Assembly (NCBI GenBank): GCA_018398765.1
Contig: JAHBMJ010001834.1
Coordinates: forward strand, 54,901 to 74,663
Length of the DNA: 19,763 bases
Reading direction: 5' to 3'
From: Chromera velia
Taxonomy: Eukaryota; Sar; Chromeraceae
The stretch's first letter is position 1, and the number at the start of each line of letters is the position of its first letter. Made by a program: the position numbers and the translations under genes. Below the pieces are notes generated by a model. The model saw nothing but the letters and a program-made list of their open reading frames with translations, ran no database searches and was not told the origin of the DNA. Positions 10,186-17,784 of this stretch are shown piece by piece.

Positions 10186-12119
10186 GGGGGGCTTGCACAT
10201 GCACTCTCGGTGAAGTTGGGCGGTTCATTTGGTTACTGACTTCCCTCGATGATGTCCTCAGATTATTTGTGTCTTTCCTTTTTCCTCCCGTGCCCTGCAT
10301 GTGCTCTCTCTCATGTCCGTCAATTCTTTGTTGGAATGAAGACAAAAACATGCAGTGTGTGCGTGAGAGAAAAAAAAAAAGAGTGCAAGCGTCCCTCCCA
10401 CCCTCTTTGAAAGGTCTGAAAGATCAGAAGAGAACAGACCTTCCAGCTGTCGATGCCTGCGGCATCAGCTAGGTGTGTGTTTCTTCGCCTTCTTTCTCTC
10501 CCATGGTTGCGTGGCTTTCCTCTCCTTTCCGTCGGTGCTTCCAATAAATTCGAATTCCGCCGCTTGCACTTCCCTCATGTGATGCACTCGCTGCATGCTC
10601 GTTCGTTCATTCATTCGTCGGCTCGTTTGTCCATGTACTCCACGGGGACTCCCGAGTGACCTTTGGGCTCATCAATTTCGCATCCTTCCTTCCTTCCTTC
10701 CTTTTGTCCTCTGAACGGAACGAATCAACGCAGTCGGATCGAGTCCGTCTCCCTTCAACACGTGGCAGGAGGCAGAGAAGATGATGAACAAGGTCTTCAG
10801 GGCTCTTCTGAGCGTGGCGACTGGGAGGGCTCTGGTGAGCAACGACTGCCGTCAGTTGAGACGCGAGCTGTCGCCGTCTCCCTCAGGGTGGGTGGCTTTA
10901 CGTCTGAGAGTCCCCCCCGTGACCCCCCCGAAGGAGGAGGGCAAGAAGGAAGAAGTGCTGAAGGAGGGGGCGGAGGAGGAGGAAGATCCGGTTTCTGTGG
11001 GATTTGCGCGCCTCCGTGAGTGGCTGGGGGGAGACTTCGTCACAGTCTCTGAAGAGGTCGGTCGGCCTGGCTGTCAAACTGGATGGTTGCCTTTCACTTT
11101 TGGGTTGGGTTTGCTTCGGCATTTTTTCTTTGTTGAACTTTCTCCCGCTCCCATCACCCGTCCCCTCCCTCCCTCTACACACGTGTGCGTCTGCCTGTGT
11201 GTGTGAGCGTGTGAGTGTCTGTATCAGTGTCTTTGTGTATCGGTGTATGATTGTGAGGGTGTGTCAAATAGATGTGCCCTTCACTCTATTTGTGCGCTTC
11301 TGTGTCACGGTGTTCTCTTTCAGATGCCCAACATGCATGGGGACATACATACGTGCATATACTGCGGGCGGATGAAATGATTAACGCGTGCAGGACTGGA
11401 GGCAGCTCACCGAAGTTCTTCGCGACCACGCGAGGAAAATGGGAGTGAGGGAGTCTGTGTTGTCGGCCCTTCCCTCTGTGCACCTGCGCCTCACAAGGGG
11501 AGGTCAGCTGGTCATTCAGAGAGGGAGCGCTTGAGCGTCTCTGCGAGGCAATGCTTTCTTTTCTCCCCTTTAAGACGACGAAATGCTTCTTCCCTGCTTG
11601 CTTCAATGAATCATGCGTCCATACACGTAATTGATTACTGTCCTTGCATTTTCTTTGGATGCAACAGCAGATGTTGATACCGTCCAGTTTGTCCGTTTTT
11701 TTTCTTCATTTTTTCTCACTTATCTACGGCTTGCATTCTTGTTTCCTTCTTGCCCCCCCTCTGTCTTTCTCTCGTTCCTGTTTACGTTCCTCCGTTCTTT
11801 CTTCCTTCCTCCCTCCCCCTTCCTTCCTTCCTTCCCTTCCTTCCTTCCTTTCGTTCGTTCGTTCTTTTCTTTCTTTCTTTCTTTCCTTCCGTTCTTCTAT
11901 TCTTGCTTTGTTTCTCTCTCTCTCGCAGTGGTCATGCAGGCACTGGGAGGGTCCCCTGAATCAGAGGCATCGTCAGGGCCTCGGGATTTCTCCCTGGAGG
12001 CCCACGCCCCCCCCCCGGCTTCTCTCTCTTCTGCCTCGGCGGCGTCCGCTGCGGGGACGGTTGGTGACCGAGTGAGGGGGTTTCTTGAGTCGAAAAGGGG
12101 GAATGGGGGACAAGCATGA
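3159..12119 (+). CDS. Multi-exon gene, 642-residue protein of unknown family
   Basis: Exons: 3159-3495, 4418-4488, 5164-5262, 6182-6264, 7226-7510, 8017-8089, 8449-8577, 9031-9196, 10020-10082, 10734-11056, 11394-11502 and 11929-12119. All eleven introns (337-961 nt) are GT..CAG and the phases agree at every junction, for 1929 nt including the TGA. Start choice is uncertain: ATG 3159 is the first in-frame ATG of an open exon, but an acceptor at 3179-3180 and a possible upstream exon also fit. No catalytic motif, signal peptide or membrane segment is seen. Residues 137-169 are highly charged ([15 protein letters not shown]); 170-192 Pro-rich; 198-292 Gly/Pro/Ala-rich; 293-316 Ser-rich with [15 protein letters not shown]. 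The best candidate for a folded domain is about 444-580, with [15 protein letters not shown], a Lys/Glu insert at about 502-519, and [19 protein letters not shown] nuclear or scaffold role is only a guess. Pyrimidine-rich introns on the plus strand support the direction. Confidence 0.75.
4418..4488 (+). CDS. Exon 2 (residues 113-136)
   Basis: The acceptor is TCAGTCCCCGCAG and the donor GTGGAG/GTAGGT. It reads [13 protein letters not shown] then a Ser run, in phase 1 to 0, continuing exon 1 in frame. Confidence 0.7.
4612..4648 (+). repeat. (CT)n microsatellite in intron 2
   Basis: About 18 uninterrupted CT units lie within intron 2, and the intron downstream (4782-4960) is a degenerate CTTCC/CTTT tract. 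Both are pyrimidine-rich on the transcribed gene's coding strand. Confidence 0.85.
5164..5262 (+). CDS. Exon 3 (residues 137-169), charged
   Basis: The acceptor is AAGCGTGCAG and the donor ACAGATG/GTCAGT, 33 codons in phase 0. It reads [14 protein letters not shown] then a Lys/Glu/Arg-rich stretch, likely helical. An internal GTGAGT after GTCAGAAGA is a stronger donor by consensus and could give a shorter isoform of 8 codons. Confidence 0.6.
5436..5462. repeat. (GT)n microsatellite in intron 3
   Basis: GT repeats with one interruption (TCTG) lie in intron 3 of the multi-exon gene. Confidence 0.85.
6182..6264 (+). CDS. Exon 4 (residues 170-197), Pro-rich
   Basis: There are two acceptors six bases apart (CCCAG/CTGCAG/GCT). 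Both keep frame, so the exon begins with or without Leu-Gln (NAGNAG-like choice). It reads [19 protein letters not shown]. The donor is GAACG/GTAAGG in phase 2. Confidence 0.7.
6374..6842 (+). repeat. Degenerate (TCAG)n array in intron 4
   Basis: About 470 bp of TCAG units carry many single-base variants (GAGT, AAGT, TAAG). A GATAAGTTAGTCAGAGAGTC module of about 36 bp is repeated at 6478-6545. The motif is the reverse complement of the CTGA array at 13548-14842. Confidence 0.9.
6993..7217 (+). repeat. (TGCG)n / (TG)n tract in intron 4
   Basis: CGTGCGTG units grade into TG repeats and end just before the exon 5 acceptor TTTGTGCAG. The tract serves as part of the intron's 3' end. Confidence 0.85.
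7226..7510 (+). CDS. Exon 5 (residues 197-292), Gly/Pro/Ala-rich
   Basis: This is a long exon with acceptor TTTGTGCAG and perfect donor CGGA/GTGAGT, phase 2 on both sides. It starts [20 protein letters not shown], followed by low-complexity Gly/Pro/Arg sequence, and ends TRDQTQASE. The C to A/G phase completion (CG+C, GA+G) works at both ends. Confidence 0.75.
8017..8089 (+). CDS. Exon 6 (residues 292-316)
   Basis: The acceptor is TCCCCTGCAG and the donor CCCATCT/GTAAGT, phase 2 to 0. It reads [20 protein letters not shown], a Ser-rich basic then acidic stretch with possible phosphorylation or nuclear-localisation character. Confidence 0.7.
8362..8442. repeat. (GA)n and (GTTC)n microsatellites before exon 7
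   Basis: GAGA repeats at about 8362-8382 and TTCG repeats at 8420-8442 lie immediately upstream of the exon 7 acceptor in intron 6. Confidence 0.8.
8449..8577 (+). CDS. Exon 7 (residues 317-359)
   Basis: The acceptor is GTTTCGACAG after a (GTTC)n tract and the donor AGTGAG/GTCAGT, 43 codons in phase 0 throughout. It includes [16 protein letters not shown] and [12 protein letters not shown]. Confidence 0.65.
9031..9196 (+). CDS. Exon 8 (residues 360-415), alternative 3' end at 9262
   Basis: The acceptor is AATTACTTTCAG, phase 0 in. It reads [19 protein letters not shown]. The donor GGGGTGG/GTGAGG after 9196 gives phase 1, which fits exon 9. A second donor CCCAT/GTCAGT after 9262 is also phase 1 and would add 22 residues ([17 protein letters not shown] and neighbours), so both isoforms stay in frame. 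Confidence 0.65.
9418..9581. repeat. 41-bp minisatellite, four copies, in intron 8
   Basis: Four head-to-tail copies start ATGCATCTCTCTG at 9418, 9459, 9500 and 9541, with a fifth partial start at 9582. The period is exactly 41 and copies differ by one to three bases. Because 41 is not a multiple of three, the minus-strand ORFs it creates cycle through frames and are not genes. Confidence 0.95.
9725..9751. repeat. (GGTT)n microsatellite in intron 8
   Basis: Six or so GGTT units follow CTGCGT. Confidence 0.85.
10020..10082 (+). CDS. Exon 9 (residues 415-436)
   Basis: The acceptor is CTGCTTTCAG and the donor CCATGG/GTATGT, phase 1 on both sides. It reads [20 protein letters not shown]. Confidence 0.7.
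10143..10186. repeat. (CA)n(GA)n compound microsatellite in intron 9
   Basis: CA repeats run directly into GA repeats and a short G run, just downstream of exon 9. Confidence 0.85.
10734..11056 (+). CDS. Exon 10 (residues 436-543), start of the likely folded region
   Basis: The acceptor is AATCAACGCAG. The exon reads [35 protein letters not shown], a Lys/Glu-rich insert, and [18 protein letters not shown]. The donor GAAGAG/GTCGGT gives phase 0, which fits exon 11. A perfect GTGAGT donor at 11016 is phase 1 and could instead join an acceptor near 11324 (TTCTCTTTCAG). That alternative path opens for about 40 codons, then stops. Confidence 0.7.
11394..11502 (+). CDS. Exon 11 (residues 544-580)
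   Basis: The acceptor is ACGCGTGCAG. The exon reads [18 protein letters not shown] and [16 protein letters not shown], an amphipathic-helix-like sequence. The donor GGGGAG/GTCAGC is phase 1. If the following intron is retained, the frame adds [10 protein letters not shown] and stops at 11534, a credible shorter C-terminus. Confidence 0.7.
11796..11900 (+). repeat. (CTTC)n pyrimidine tract before exon 12
   Basis: CTTCC/TTCG/TTTC units lie in intron 11 and form an unusually long polypyrimidine region ahead of the exon 12 acceptor. Confidence 0.8.
11929..12119 (+). CDS. Exon 12, terminal (residues 580-642)
   Basis: The acceptor is TCTCTCTCGCAG and the stop TGA is at 12117-12119. It reads [19 protein letters not shown], an Ala/Ser-rich linker, then [19 protein letters not shown]. 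No clear polyadenylation signal was found before the AT-rich island at 12270. Confidence 0.7.
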
Positions 12120-12269
12120 TCGATCGAAGGGGCTTAGGCCCTGGGACCGATTTTGTGCATGCGCTGAAGGGCCGGGGTGTTTGAGTCGTTTGGTTCATTC
12201 ATGTCTAGATTCATGTATGCAAAGCTTCCACTGCAGCCTGCCTGCCTGCTGCTTGTCTGTCTGTTCTCA

Positions 12270-13300
12270 GTTTTCGAAACGAATTTGAAGGAAATTTATG
12301 GAAATGATTCAAAAGTTGTAAGGATTTAATAGAATTTTGATCGATTTCCCACAAGATTTCCAGATAATTATGGGGAATTTATGGAAATATATGACTGTTA
12401 TTGACTGTTTTTTCATAAAAATCTAGATAAAAATTGGAATATCACACAGATTTTCCACGTAAGATTTCCTATGTATCTTCTATTATCTTCTAAGGATTTG
12501 ACTAGGATTTCCCTTCAATTTTAAACAGATTTGCCAACGTCAGCAATGATCTAGCCAACGATTTCAATAATTTTTTGCAGAGTCCTAGGTAGAGTCAAAC
12601 GGCAACAGTGCTCTAGGGCACCACTAATCACTAGTTATACTTACTTACTTACTTAATTGCGGTTTAGCCTAGGGTTTAGCATAGTACAGTCTTCGAAACT
12701 GGACACGAATGACAAGTCTTGCATGCAGTTACACATAAAAGAATATGTTATATAACTTTTTAAAAATTTAGTTTTAAATATGAATTAAAAAATATGAATT
12801 AGACCTGTGCGGGCCGGCCAGGGAGGTCTGATACGTCTAGGCGCTTTCCCTGGAAGCCGCACGTCGGACATTCGGCATTAGGGCAGGAAGCCAATCCTCC
12901 GGACATTAATGGGCGGAACATATCAATCAATCAATCAATCAATCCTAATCCTAATGAAACAACTTTAAAGAAAGTGTATAGAATAAAGCCTTAAAAGTTA
13001 ATCCTATCGCATTTGGGAGTAATTGTCAGTGGGACAATTGGAATGCCCAATAAAAAAAAAAAATAGGAATTTCGAATTCTAAAATCCCAATTTGGAGCAA
13101 TTTGAAAGTATTTTTTTCTATGTCAAAAACTTAGTGTACAAAGCTATATTTTTGTGCATAAACATTTAAAAAGTCAAAGATTTCAAATCTGGACATAAAC
13201 ATTTAACCTCAAAAAAGTACAATTGGAAATTTGGGTTTCCAATAGGAAATCACATACGTTTTGAATTGGAAAATGAATTGGAATACAATTGGAAATGGCA
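12270..13300. other. AT-rich island without genes
   Basis: Base composition changes sharply just after the multi-exon gene. Recurrent words are AGATTTCC/GGAATTTATGGAAAT in the first third and CAATTGGAA/GGAATT in the last third (13020-13290), suggesting decayed transposon or divergent tandem sequence. The only recognisable item is the retroposon-like unit at 12803-12945. Confidence 0.6.
12803..12945 (+). mobile_element. Candidate SINE-like retroposon
   Basis: A GC-rich block of about 110 bp stands out in AT-rich surroundings and ends in the same GGGCGGAACATATC(AATC)n tail as 209-247. CCAGGGA and TCCCTGG inside it can pair to form a stem. No clear RNA polymerase III A or B box was found, so a tRNA origin is not shown. 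No target duplication could be fixed because the flanks are simple. It could equally be a truncated LINE 3' end. Confidence 0.45.
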
Positions 13301-13547
13301 AGCAGGAAGGGAGGCAGACAGGCGGGTAAACATGCAGAGTAAGACGAACAAATAGACCAGAAGGCTTCGCTTTTCTTCTCTTTTCTTTGATAGATAGAAA
13401 GACCAGCCAGATTGGAATGAACGGACCGTGTGCAAAACTCCGCATACGATCGTGTCGCTGAGGTTCATCTTGAAACATTCATGCATGCAGTCGTTCTTCT
13501 TCCCCTCCCCAAACCAAGCACGCCCCCCTTTCTTCCTTTCACTCAAA

Positions 13548-14842
13548 AAAACGACTGACTGACCGACTGACTGACCGACCGACTGACTGACTAACTGACT
13601 GACTAACTGACTGACTGACCGACTGACCGGACTGACTGACCGACTGACTGACTTACTGACTGTCTAACTGACTGACTGACTGACTGACCGACTGATCGAC
13701 TGACCGGACTGACTGACTGACTGACTCACTGACTGACTGACTGACTCACTGACTGACTGACTGACTCACTGACTAACTGACTCACTGACTGACTGACTGA
13801 CTCACTGACTGACTGACTGACCGACTGACCGGACTGACTGACTGACTGACTGACTCACTGACTGACTCACTGACTGACTGACTCACTGACTGACTCACTG
13901 ACTGACTGACTCACTGACTGACTGACTCACTGACTGACTGACTGAGTGACTCACTGACTGACTGACTGACTGACTCACTGACTGACTGACTGACTCACTG
14001 ACTGACTGACTCACTGACTGACTCACTGACTGACTCACTGACTGACTGACTGACTCACTGACTGGCTGTCTGACTGACTGACTGACTGACTGACTCACTG
14101 ACTGACTGACTGACTGACTGACTCACTGACTGACTGACTGACTGACTGACTAGCTCACTGGCTGTCTGACTGACTCACTGACTGACTGACTGACTCACTG
14201 ACTGACTGACTGACTGACTCACTGACTGACTGACTGACTGACTCACTGACTGACTGACTCACTGACTGACTGACTGACTCACTGACTGGCTGTCTGACTG
14301 ACTGACTGACTGACTGACTCACTGACTGACTGACTGACTCACTGACTGACTGACTGACTGGCTCACTGGCTGTCTGACTGACTCACTGACTGACTGACTG
14401 ACTCACTGACTGACTCACTGACTGACTGACTGGCTGACTGGCTGTCTGACTGACTGACTGACTCACTGACTGACTGACTGACTGACTGGCTCACTGACTG
14501 ACTGACTGACTCACTGACTGACTGACTGACTGACTCACTGACTGACTGACTGGCTCACTGACTGGCTGTCTGACTGACTGACTGACTCACTGACTGACTG
14601 ACTGACTCACTGACTGACTGACTCACTGACTGACTGACTCACTGACTGACTGACTGACTNNNNNNNNNNNNNNNNNNNNNNNNNNNNNNNNNNNNNNNNN
14701 NNNNNNNNNNNNNNNNNNNNNNNNNNNNNNNNNNNNNNNNNNNNNNNNNNNNNNNNNNNNNNNCTGACTGACTGACTGACTCACTGACTGACTGACTGAC
14801 TGACTGACTGACTGAGACTGACTGACTGACTGACTGACTGAC
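13548..14842. repeat. (GACT)n tetranucleotide satellite with higher-order pattern
   Basis: About 1.3 kb of GACT/CTGA units carry regular G-to-C variants (GACTCACTGACT) every 16-24 bp. A rarer GGCTGTCTGAC block recurs near 14063, 14160, 14287, 14367, 14443 and 14564. The minus strand is stop-free in all frames and reads Gln-Ser-Val-Ser repeats; this is a property of the motif, not a gene. An assembly gap interrupts it. Confidence 0.95.
14660..14763. other. Assembly gap (104 N) inside the satellite
   Basis: The run of N is flanked on both sides by CTGA units, so the array's true length is unknown. Confidence 0.98.
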
Positions 14843-14915
14843 GGCAAGAGCCTCCTGCGGCGGCCTTCCCTCCTTCGCCTAGCTCTCTTCTCGTTTTCTT
14901 TGAGGACAGGAACGG
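14843..14915. other. Short unique spacer
   Basis: Non-repetitive sequence between the GACT array and the GA-rich tract; nothing recognisable in it. Confidence 0.5.
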
Positions 14916-15106
14916 ACAAGGGAGAAGAGAGGAGAGGAGAGAGAGGAGAAGAGAGGAGGGGAGAGAGAGGAGAGGAGACGAGAGGAGAAGAGAAGAGAGG
15001 AGAGAGAGAAGAGGAGACGAGAGGAGAAGAGAAGAGAGGAGAAGAGAAGAGAGGAGAAGAGAAGAGAGGAGAAGAGAGGAGAGGAGAAGAGGGGAGAAGA
15101 TGAATC
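14916..15106 (+). repeat. Purine (GAGGAGAAGA)n tract
   Basis: Strict purine sequence on the plus strand is built from GAGGAGAAGAGAAGA-type units of about 10-15 bp. A polypurine-polypyrimidine tract of this length is a candidate for triplex DNA. Confidence 0.9.
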
Positions 15107-15274
15107 AGAAGGGACGGTCAGAGTGACAGACAGCAATCAAGCCATCCATCTCCAAGTACGCGTGCAACGCATCTATCATGCATGCGCGTCTGCCTGTCTC
15201 ACGAGCATGCATGCAGGAGGACAGCTAGAGCCCCACATGCCATGCCCCCTATGCGGTGGATGGATAGAAATTAA

Positions 15275-15433
15275 TTGACAAGGAACGGAGGGACGGAGAG
15301 AGGAATGAAAGAGCTAGAAGAGAAAATCCATGCGGGCAGGCTTCGCTTGATTGAAGGGGCCACACTAACGGACAGAAAGACGGACGGACAGTCCCACGGA
15401 CAAACATCGGAAGAGAGAAAGAGAAAGAAAATC
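15275..15433 (+). other. Weak exon-like island
   Basis: The frame from ATG 15307 reads MKELEEKIHAGRLRLIEGAT before falling into charged and then CA/GA-repeat sequence. Composition is coding-like for about 40 codons, but no good donor follows. It could be a first exon of a second plus-strand gene or chance. Confidence 0.2.
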
Positions 15434-15527
15434 AGTACACACACACACATACACACACGCAGAGCGAGAACGCGAGAGCAAGAGAGAGAGACAGAGAGAG
15501 ACAGACAGAGAGAGAGAGAGAGACAGG

Positions 15528-15563
<36 letters not shown>

Positions 15564-15568
15564 CAGAC
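15434..15568. repeat. (CA)n and (GA)n / (GACA)n repeats
   Basis: ACAC repeats at about 15435-15460 are followed by an AGAG/GACAG tract to 15568. No coding sequence is supported. Confidence 0.85.
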
Positions 15569-15675
15569 TATATCGTCTTTTCTTTCCTTTTTTCTTCTTC
15601 TTGATTCTCTTCAGACAGACCATATGTTTCTTCTTCCTCAGACAGACAGACAGACAGACAGACAGGCAGGCAGGC

Positions 15676-15706
<31 letters not shown>

Positions 15707-15812
15707 AAGAAAGAAAGACAGACAGACAGACAGACAGATTACATGTTTCTTCTTCTTCTCACTCCTTTTCTTCATGAACACAACAGACAGACAGACTATA
15801 TGTTTCTTCTAC

Positions 15813-15846
<34 letters not shown>

Positions 15847-16465
15847 TACATGTTTCTTCTTCTTCCTTCTTTTCTTCATGAACACGACAGACAGACAGAC
15901 AGACAGACTAAATCGTCTTTTCTTTCCCTTTTTCTCCTTCTTCATTCTCTTCTGTTTCTTTCGTTCTTCTTTTGGCGCGCTCTCTCAGTGGAAGGGTAAC
16001 AGACAGACAGGCAGACAGAGAGACAGACAGAGCTCCAGGCCTTAAGCGTACCCTGCGGCCCTTCTTTGCCCAAAGCGTACCCTGCGGCCCTTCTTTTCCC
16101 AGTGCAGGCTTCCGCCTTTGCACTTCCACATTCTTTCCATCTGGACGTGTTCGTTTCTTTTCTTCTACTTTCGCTTACGAGGCAGCAACAGCAGCGGCCA
16201 GCCAGCCAGACAGACAGACAGACGGAATACACTTTTTGCCTTTTGCTCCTCTCCTTCCCTTCACAGACAGAGAGACGAGCCGACAGACGGACGGACTGTA
16301 TGTTTCGTTCTTCGTGCTATCTCATCCTCCTCTTTTTCTCTTTGAAAAAAGAAACGACGGAGACAGAGAAGGCTAATGGACTGCGTGTGTCTTTCCTTTT
16401 CCCTTTCTCCCTTTGCATCGCAGACAGAGAGGCAGACAGACAATCAGACGGAGAGGCAGGCACAG
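15569..16465 (+). repeat. Alternating (CAGA)n and pyrimidine modules
   Basis: CAGA arrays (15640-15737, 15783-15798, 15815-15845, 15890-15910, 16000-16030, 16208-16222 and others) alternate with related pyrimidine segments such as ATGTTTCTTCTTC..TTCATGAACAC (15743, 15849) and ATCGTCTTTTCTTTCC (15572, 15911). Most pyrimidine segments end in CAG directly before ACAGAC. CAGA repeats read Gln-Thr-Asp-Arg in every plus frame, which explains the open frames. Confidence 0.8.
16044..16101. repeat. 29-bp tandem duplication
   Basis: AAGCGTACCCTGCGGCCC begins at 16044 and again at 16073. The two 29-bp units differ by one base (TTTGCCCA against TTTTCCCA). Confidence 0.95.
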
Positions 16466-16618
16466 ACAAATTCGGTCCATTAATTCTGTCGCCACTTTTC
16501 GTGACCCCCGCTTCTGTTCCTTCAACCATGTCGCAGACGCAGTCTTTCTGTCTGTCTTCGTCTCTGTGTCTGAGAGGCGAAGGATAGGAGCAAAAGGCAA
16601 CAAATACATTCCCTCTGC

Positions 16619-16695
16619 CCCTCCGTCTGTTTCTGTCTCTGTCTCTCTGTCTGTGTCTCTGGCTCTCTGGCTCTCCCTCCCTCCCTCCCTCCCTC

Positions 16696-16767
<72 letters not shown>

Positions 16768-16798
16768 GTGTGTGTGTAAGTGTGTGTGAAGTAAAGAA
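16619..16798. repeat. (CT)n-(CCCT)n-(GT)n compound repeat
   Basis: CTGTCT and CCCT units lead into a CT run at about 16695-16720 and then a GT run to about 16765, ending in GTAAGTGTGTGT variants. Confidence 0.9.
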
Positions 16799-16905
16799 GA
16801 TGGTGACAAGAAAAGAAGCAGACAGTCAGTCCCTCTTGTCAGTTTGTCCGTTCTTCTTCCCTCACCTCCGCCTATCTGTCTGTCCGTTCTCCGTTCTTGG
16901 GACAG

Positions 16906-16974
16906 ACTCCAAAGAGGACAGTTGGCAGAAAGGTCGGACGAACTGTAAAGCAGAAAGAGGGAAAGACGAACCGA
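16906..16974 (+). CDS. Candidate exon of an unidentified gene
   Basis: The acceptor-like sequence CCGTTCTTGGGACAG precedes 69 bases open in two frames (TPKRTVGRKVGRTVKQKEGK or SKEDSWQKGRTNCKAERGKD), followed by a perfect donor CGA/GTAAGT. In the first frame it is phase 0 at both ends. No confident upstream exon was found among the CAGA repeats. Confidence 0.3.
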
Positions 16975-16980
16975 GTAAGT

Positions 16981-17031
<51 letters not shown>
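16981..17031. repeat. (CT)n(CA)n compound microsatellite
   Basis: About ten CT units are followed by about fourteen CA units, just after the GTAAGT donor-like site. Confidence 0.9.
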
Positions 17032-17033
<2 letters not shown>

Positions 17034-17059
17034 AGATGAAAAAAGAAGATGACCTTCAG

Positions 17060-17356
17060 CCCTCGTGTTCACCCTCCGACTGCCACCTCCTCGCTTCCTT
17101 CCCCCTTACCTTTGGAGAGAAGGGCGTGCACGTGAGTGAGGATGGAGATCCCAAGGAGCCCTCCAGATGTTGGCAGCCAGCCCTCTTTGACTGCAAGCAC
17201 ACGAAGGGCGCGGTCGGCGGTCAAGTCCTCATCACAAGAAACTGCGCAACAGCCAAACCTCAGCAGCTTGCGTGCATGCGAAGACGAAAGGCGAAAGTTG
17301 GACCCACAACGGAGGCGGGGTACGTTTCGAGTGCGCTGTGGGTATGGCAGGGGTGA
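17060..17356 (+). CDS. Candidate exon entering the right arm
   Basis: After GATGACCTTCAG the frame reads PSCSPSDCHLLASFPLTFGE and continues open through VSEDGDPKEPSRCWQPALFD and ITRNCATAKPQQLACMRRRK into the right arm, stopping at 17356. A GTGAGT donor after GTGCAC at about 17128 would end it earlier. The opposite strand is also open here with protein-like sequence (RALRVLAVKEGWLPTSGG), so the strand is not certain. The part before 17295 is not present in the left arm. Confidence 0.25.
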   Translation, partial: PSCSPSDCHLLASFPLTFGEKGVHVSEDGDPKEPSRCWQPALFDCKHTKGAVGGQVLITRNCATAKPQQLACMRRRKAKVGPTTEAGYVSSALWVWQG

Positions 17357-17374
17357 GAGAGTGTGTGTGGATAG

Positions 17375-17784
17375 ATGAAAGTGGGAGACGGTCAGTTCCT
17401 CACAATGATTGTTAGAGATATCCGAAAGAACAGAGCGTACTTGCATGCAGGAAAGCAGAAAGGAAGAGAAAAGAAGAGCAGAAATAGCCCGGAACAGCCA
17501 TCTCCGAAGAGAGCGGAGGACTGGCTGACATGCTGACGAAGAGACGGATTAACCTTCAAAGTGCCAACGCAGTCAGTCATGCGGACTGCCGACTGTTCAC
17601 CCCGACCCCCCCGCAAGCACACGCATATCTGCACCACGGCAAGGAGGACGCACGTGCTTCTTTTGCGCTCCTCAGAAGTTCAACTGAGTGGTTGAAGTCA
17701 TCGCATCCTGTAATTCAATCGTTCCTTTTTGCGTCAAAACAATTACGAAGAGGGAGATCAAAAATGATTTTTGCTGTCTTCTAG
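17375..17784 (+). pseudogene. Hypothetical ORF, right-arm copy, frameshifted
   Basis: Counterpart of the 148-codon minus-strand ORF at 2285-2731. It starts MKVGDGQFLTMIVRDI. Eleven extra bases (near 17487) change the frame, so the first piece ends at a TGA near 17536 and the second reads MLTKRRINLQSANAV from 17530 to 17784. The C-terminus also differs (SKMIFAVF). If the left ORF is a real gene, this copy is dead. Confidence 0.3.

Noticed and set aside
10459-10484. Extra exon between CCTTCCAG and TAG/GTGTGT
   Set aside because: In the required phase it ends in an in-frame TAG, and exon 9 joins the exon at 10734 in phase without it.
13250-13546. 98-codon minus-strand ORF
   Set aside because: There is no splice or homology support; the second half is hydrophobic low-complexity and runs into AT-rich repeat words.
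13895-14919. Minus-strand ORFs rich in Ser-Val-Ser-Gln across the GACT array
   Set aside because: The (CAGT)n motif is stop-free in all frames on one strand, so open frames are automatic. One also runs through the N gap.
15624-16045. Plus-strand ORFs with Gln-Thr-Asp-Arg repeats
   Set aside because: CAGA repeats are open in every frame; there is no non-repeat coding support.
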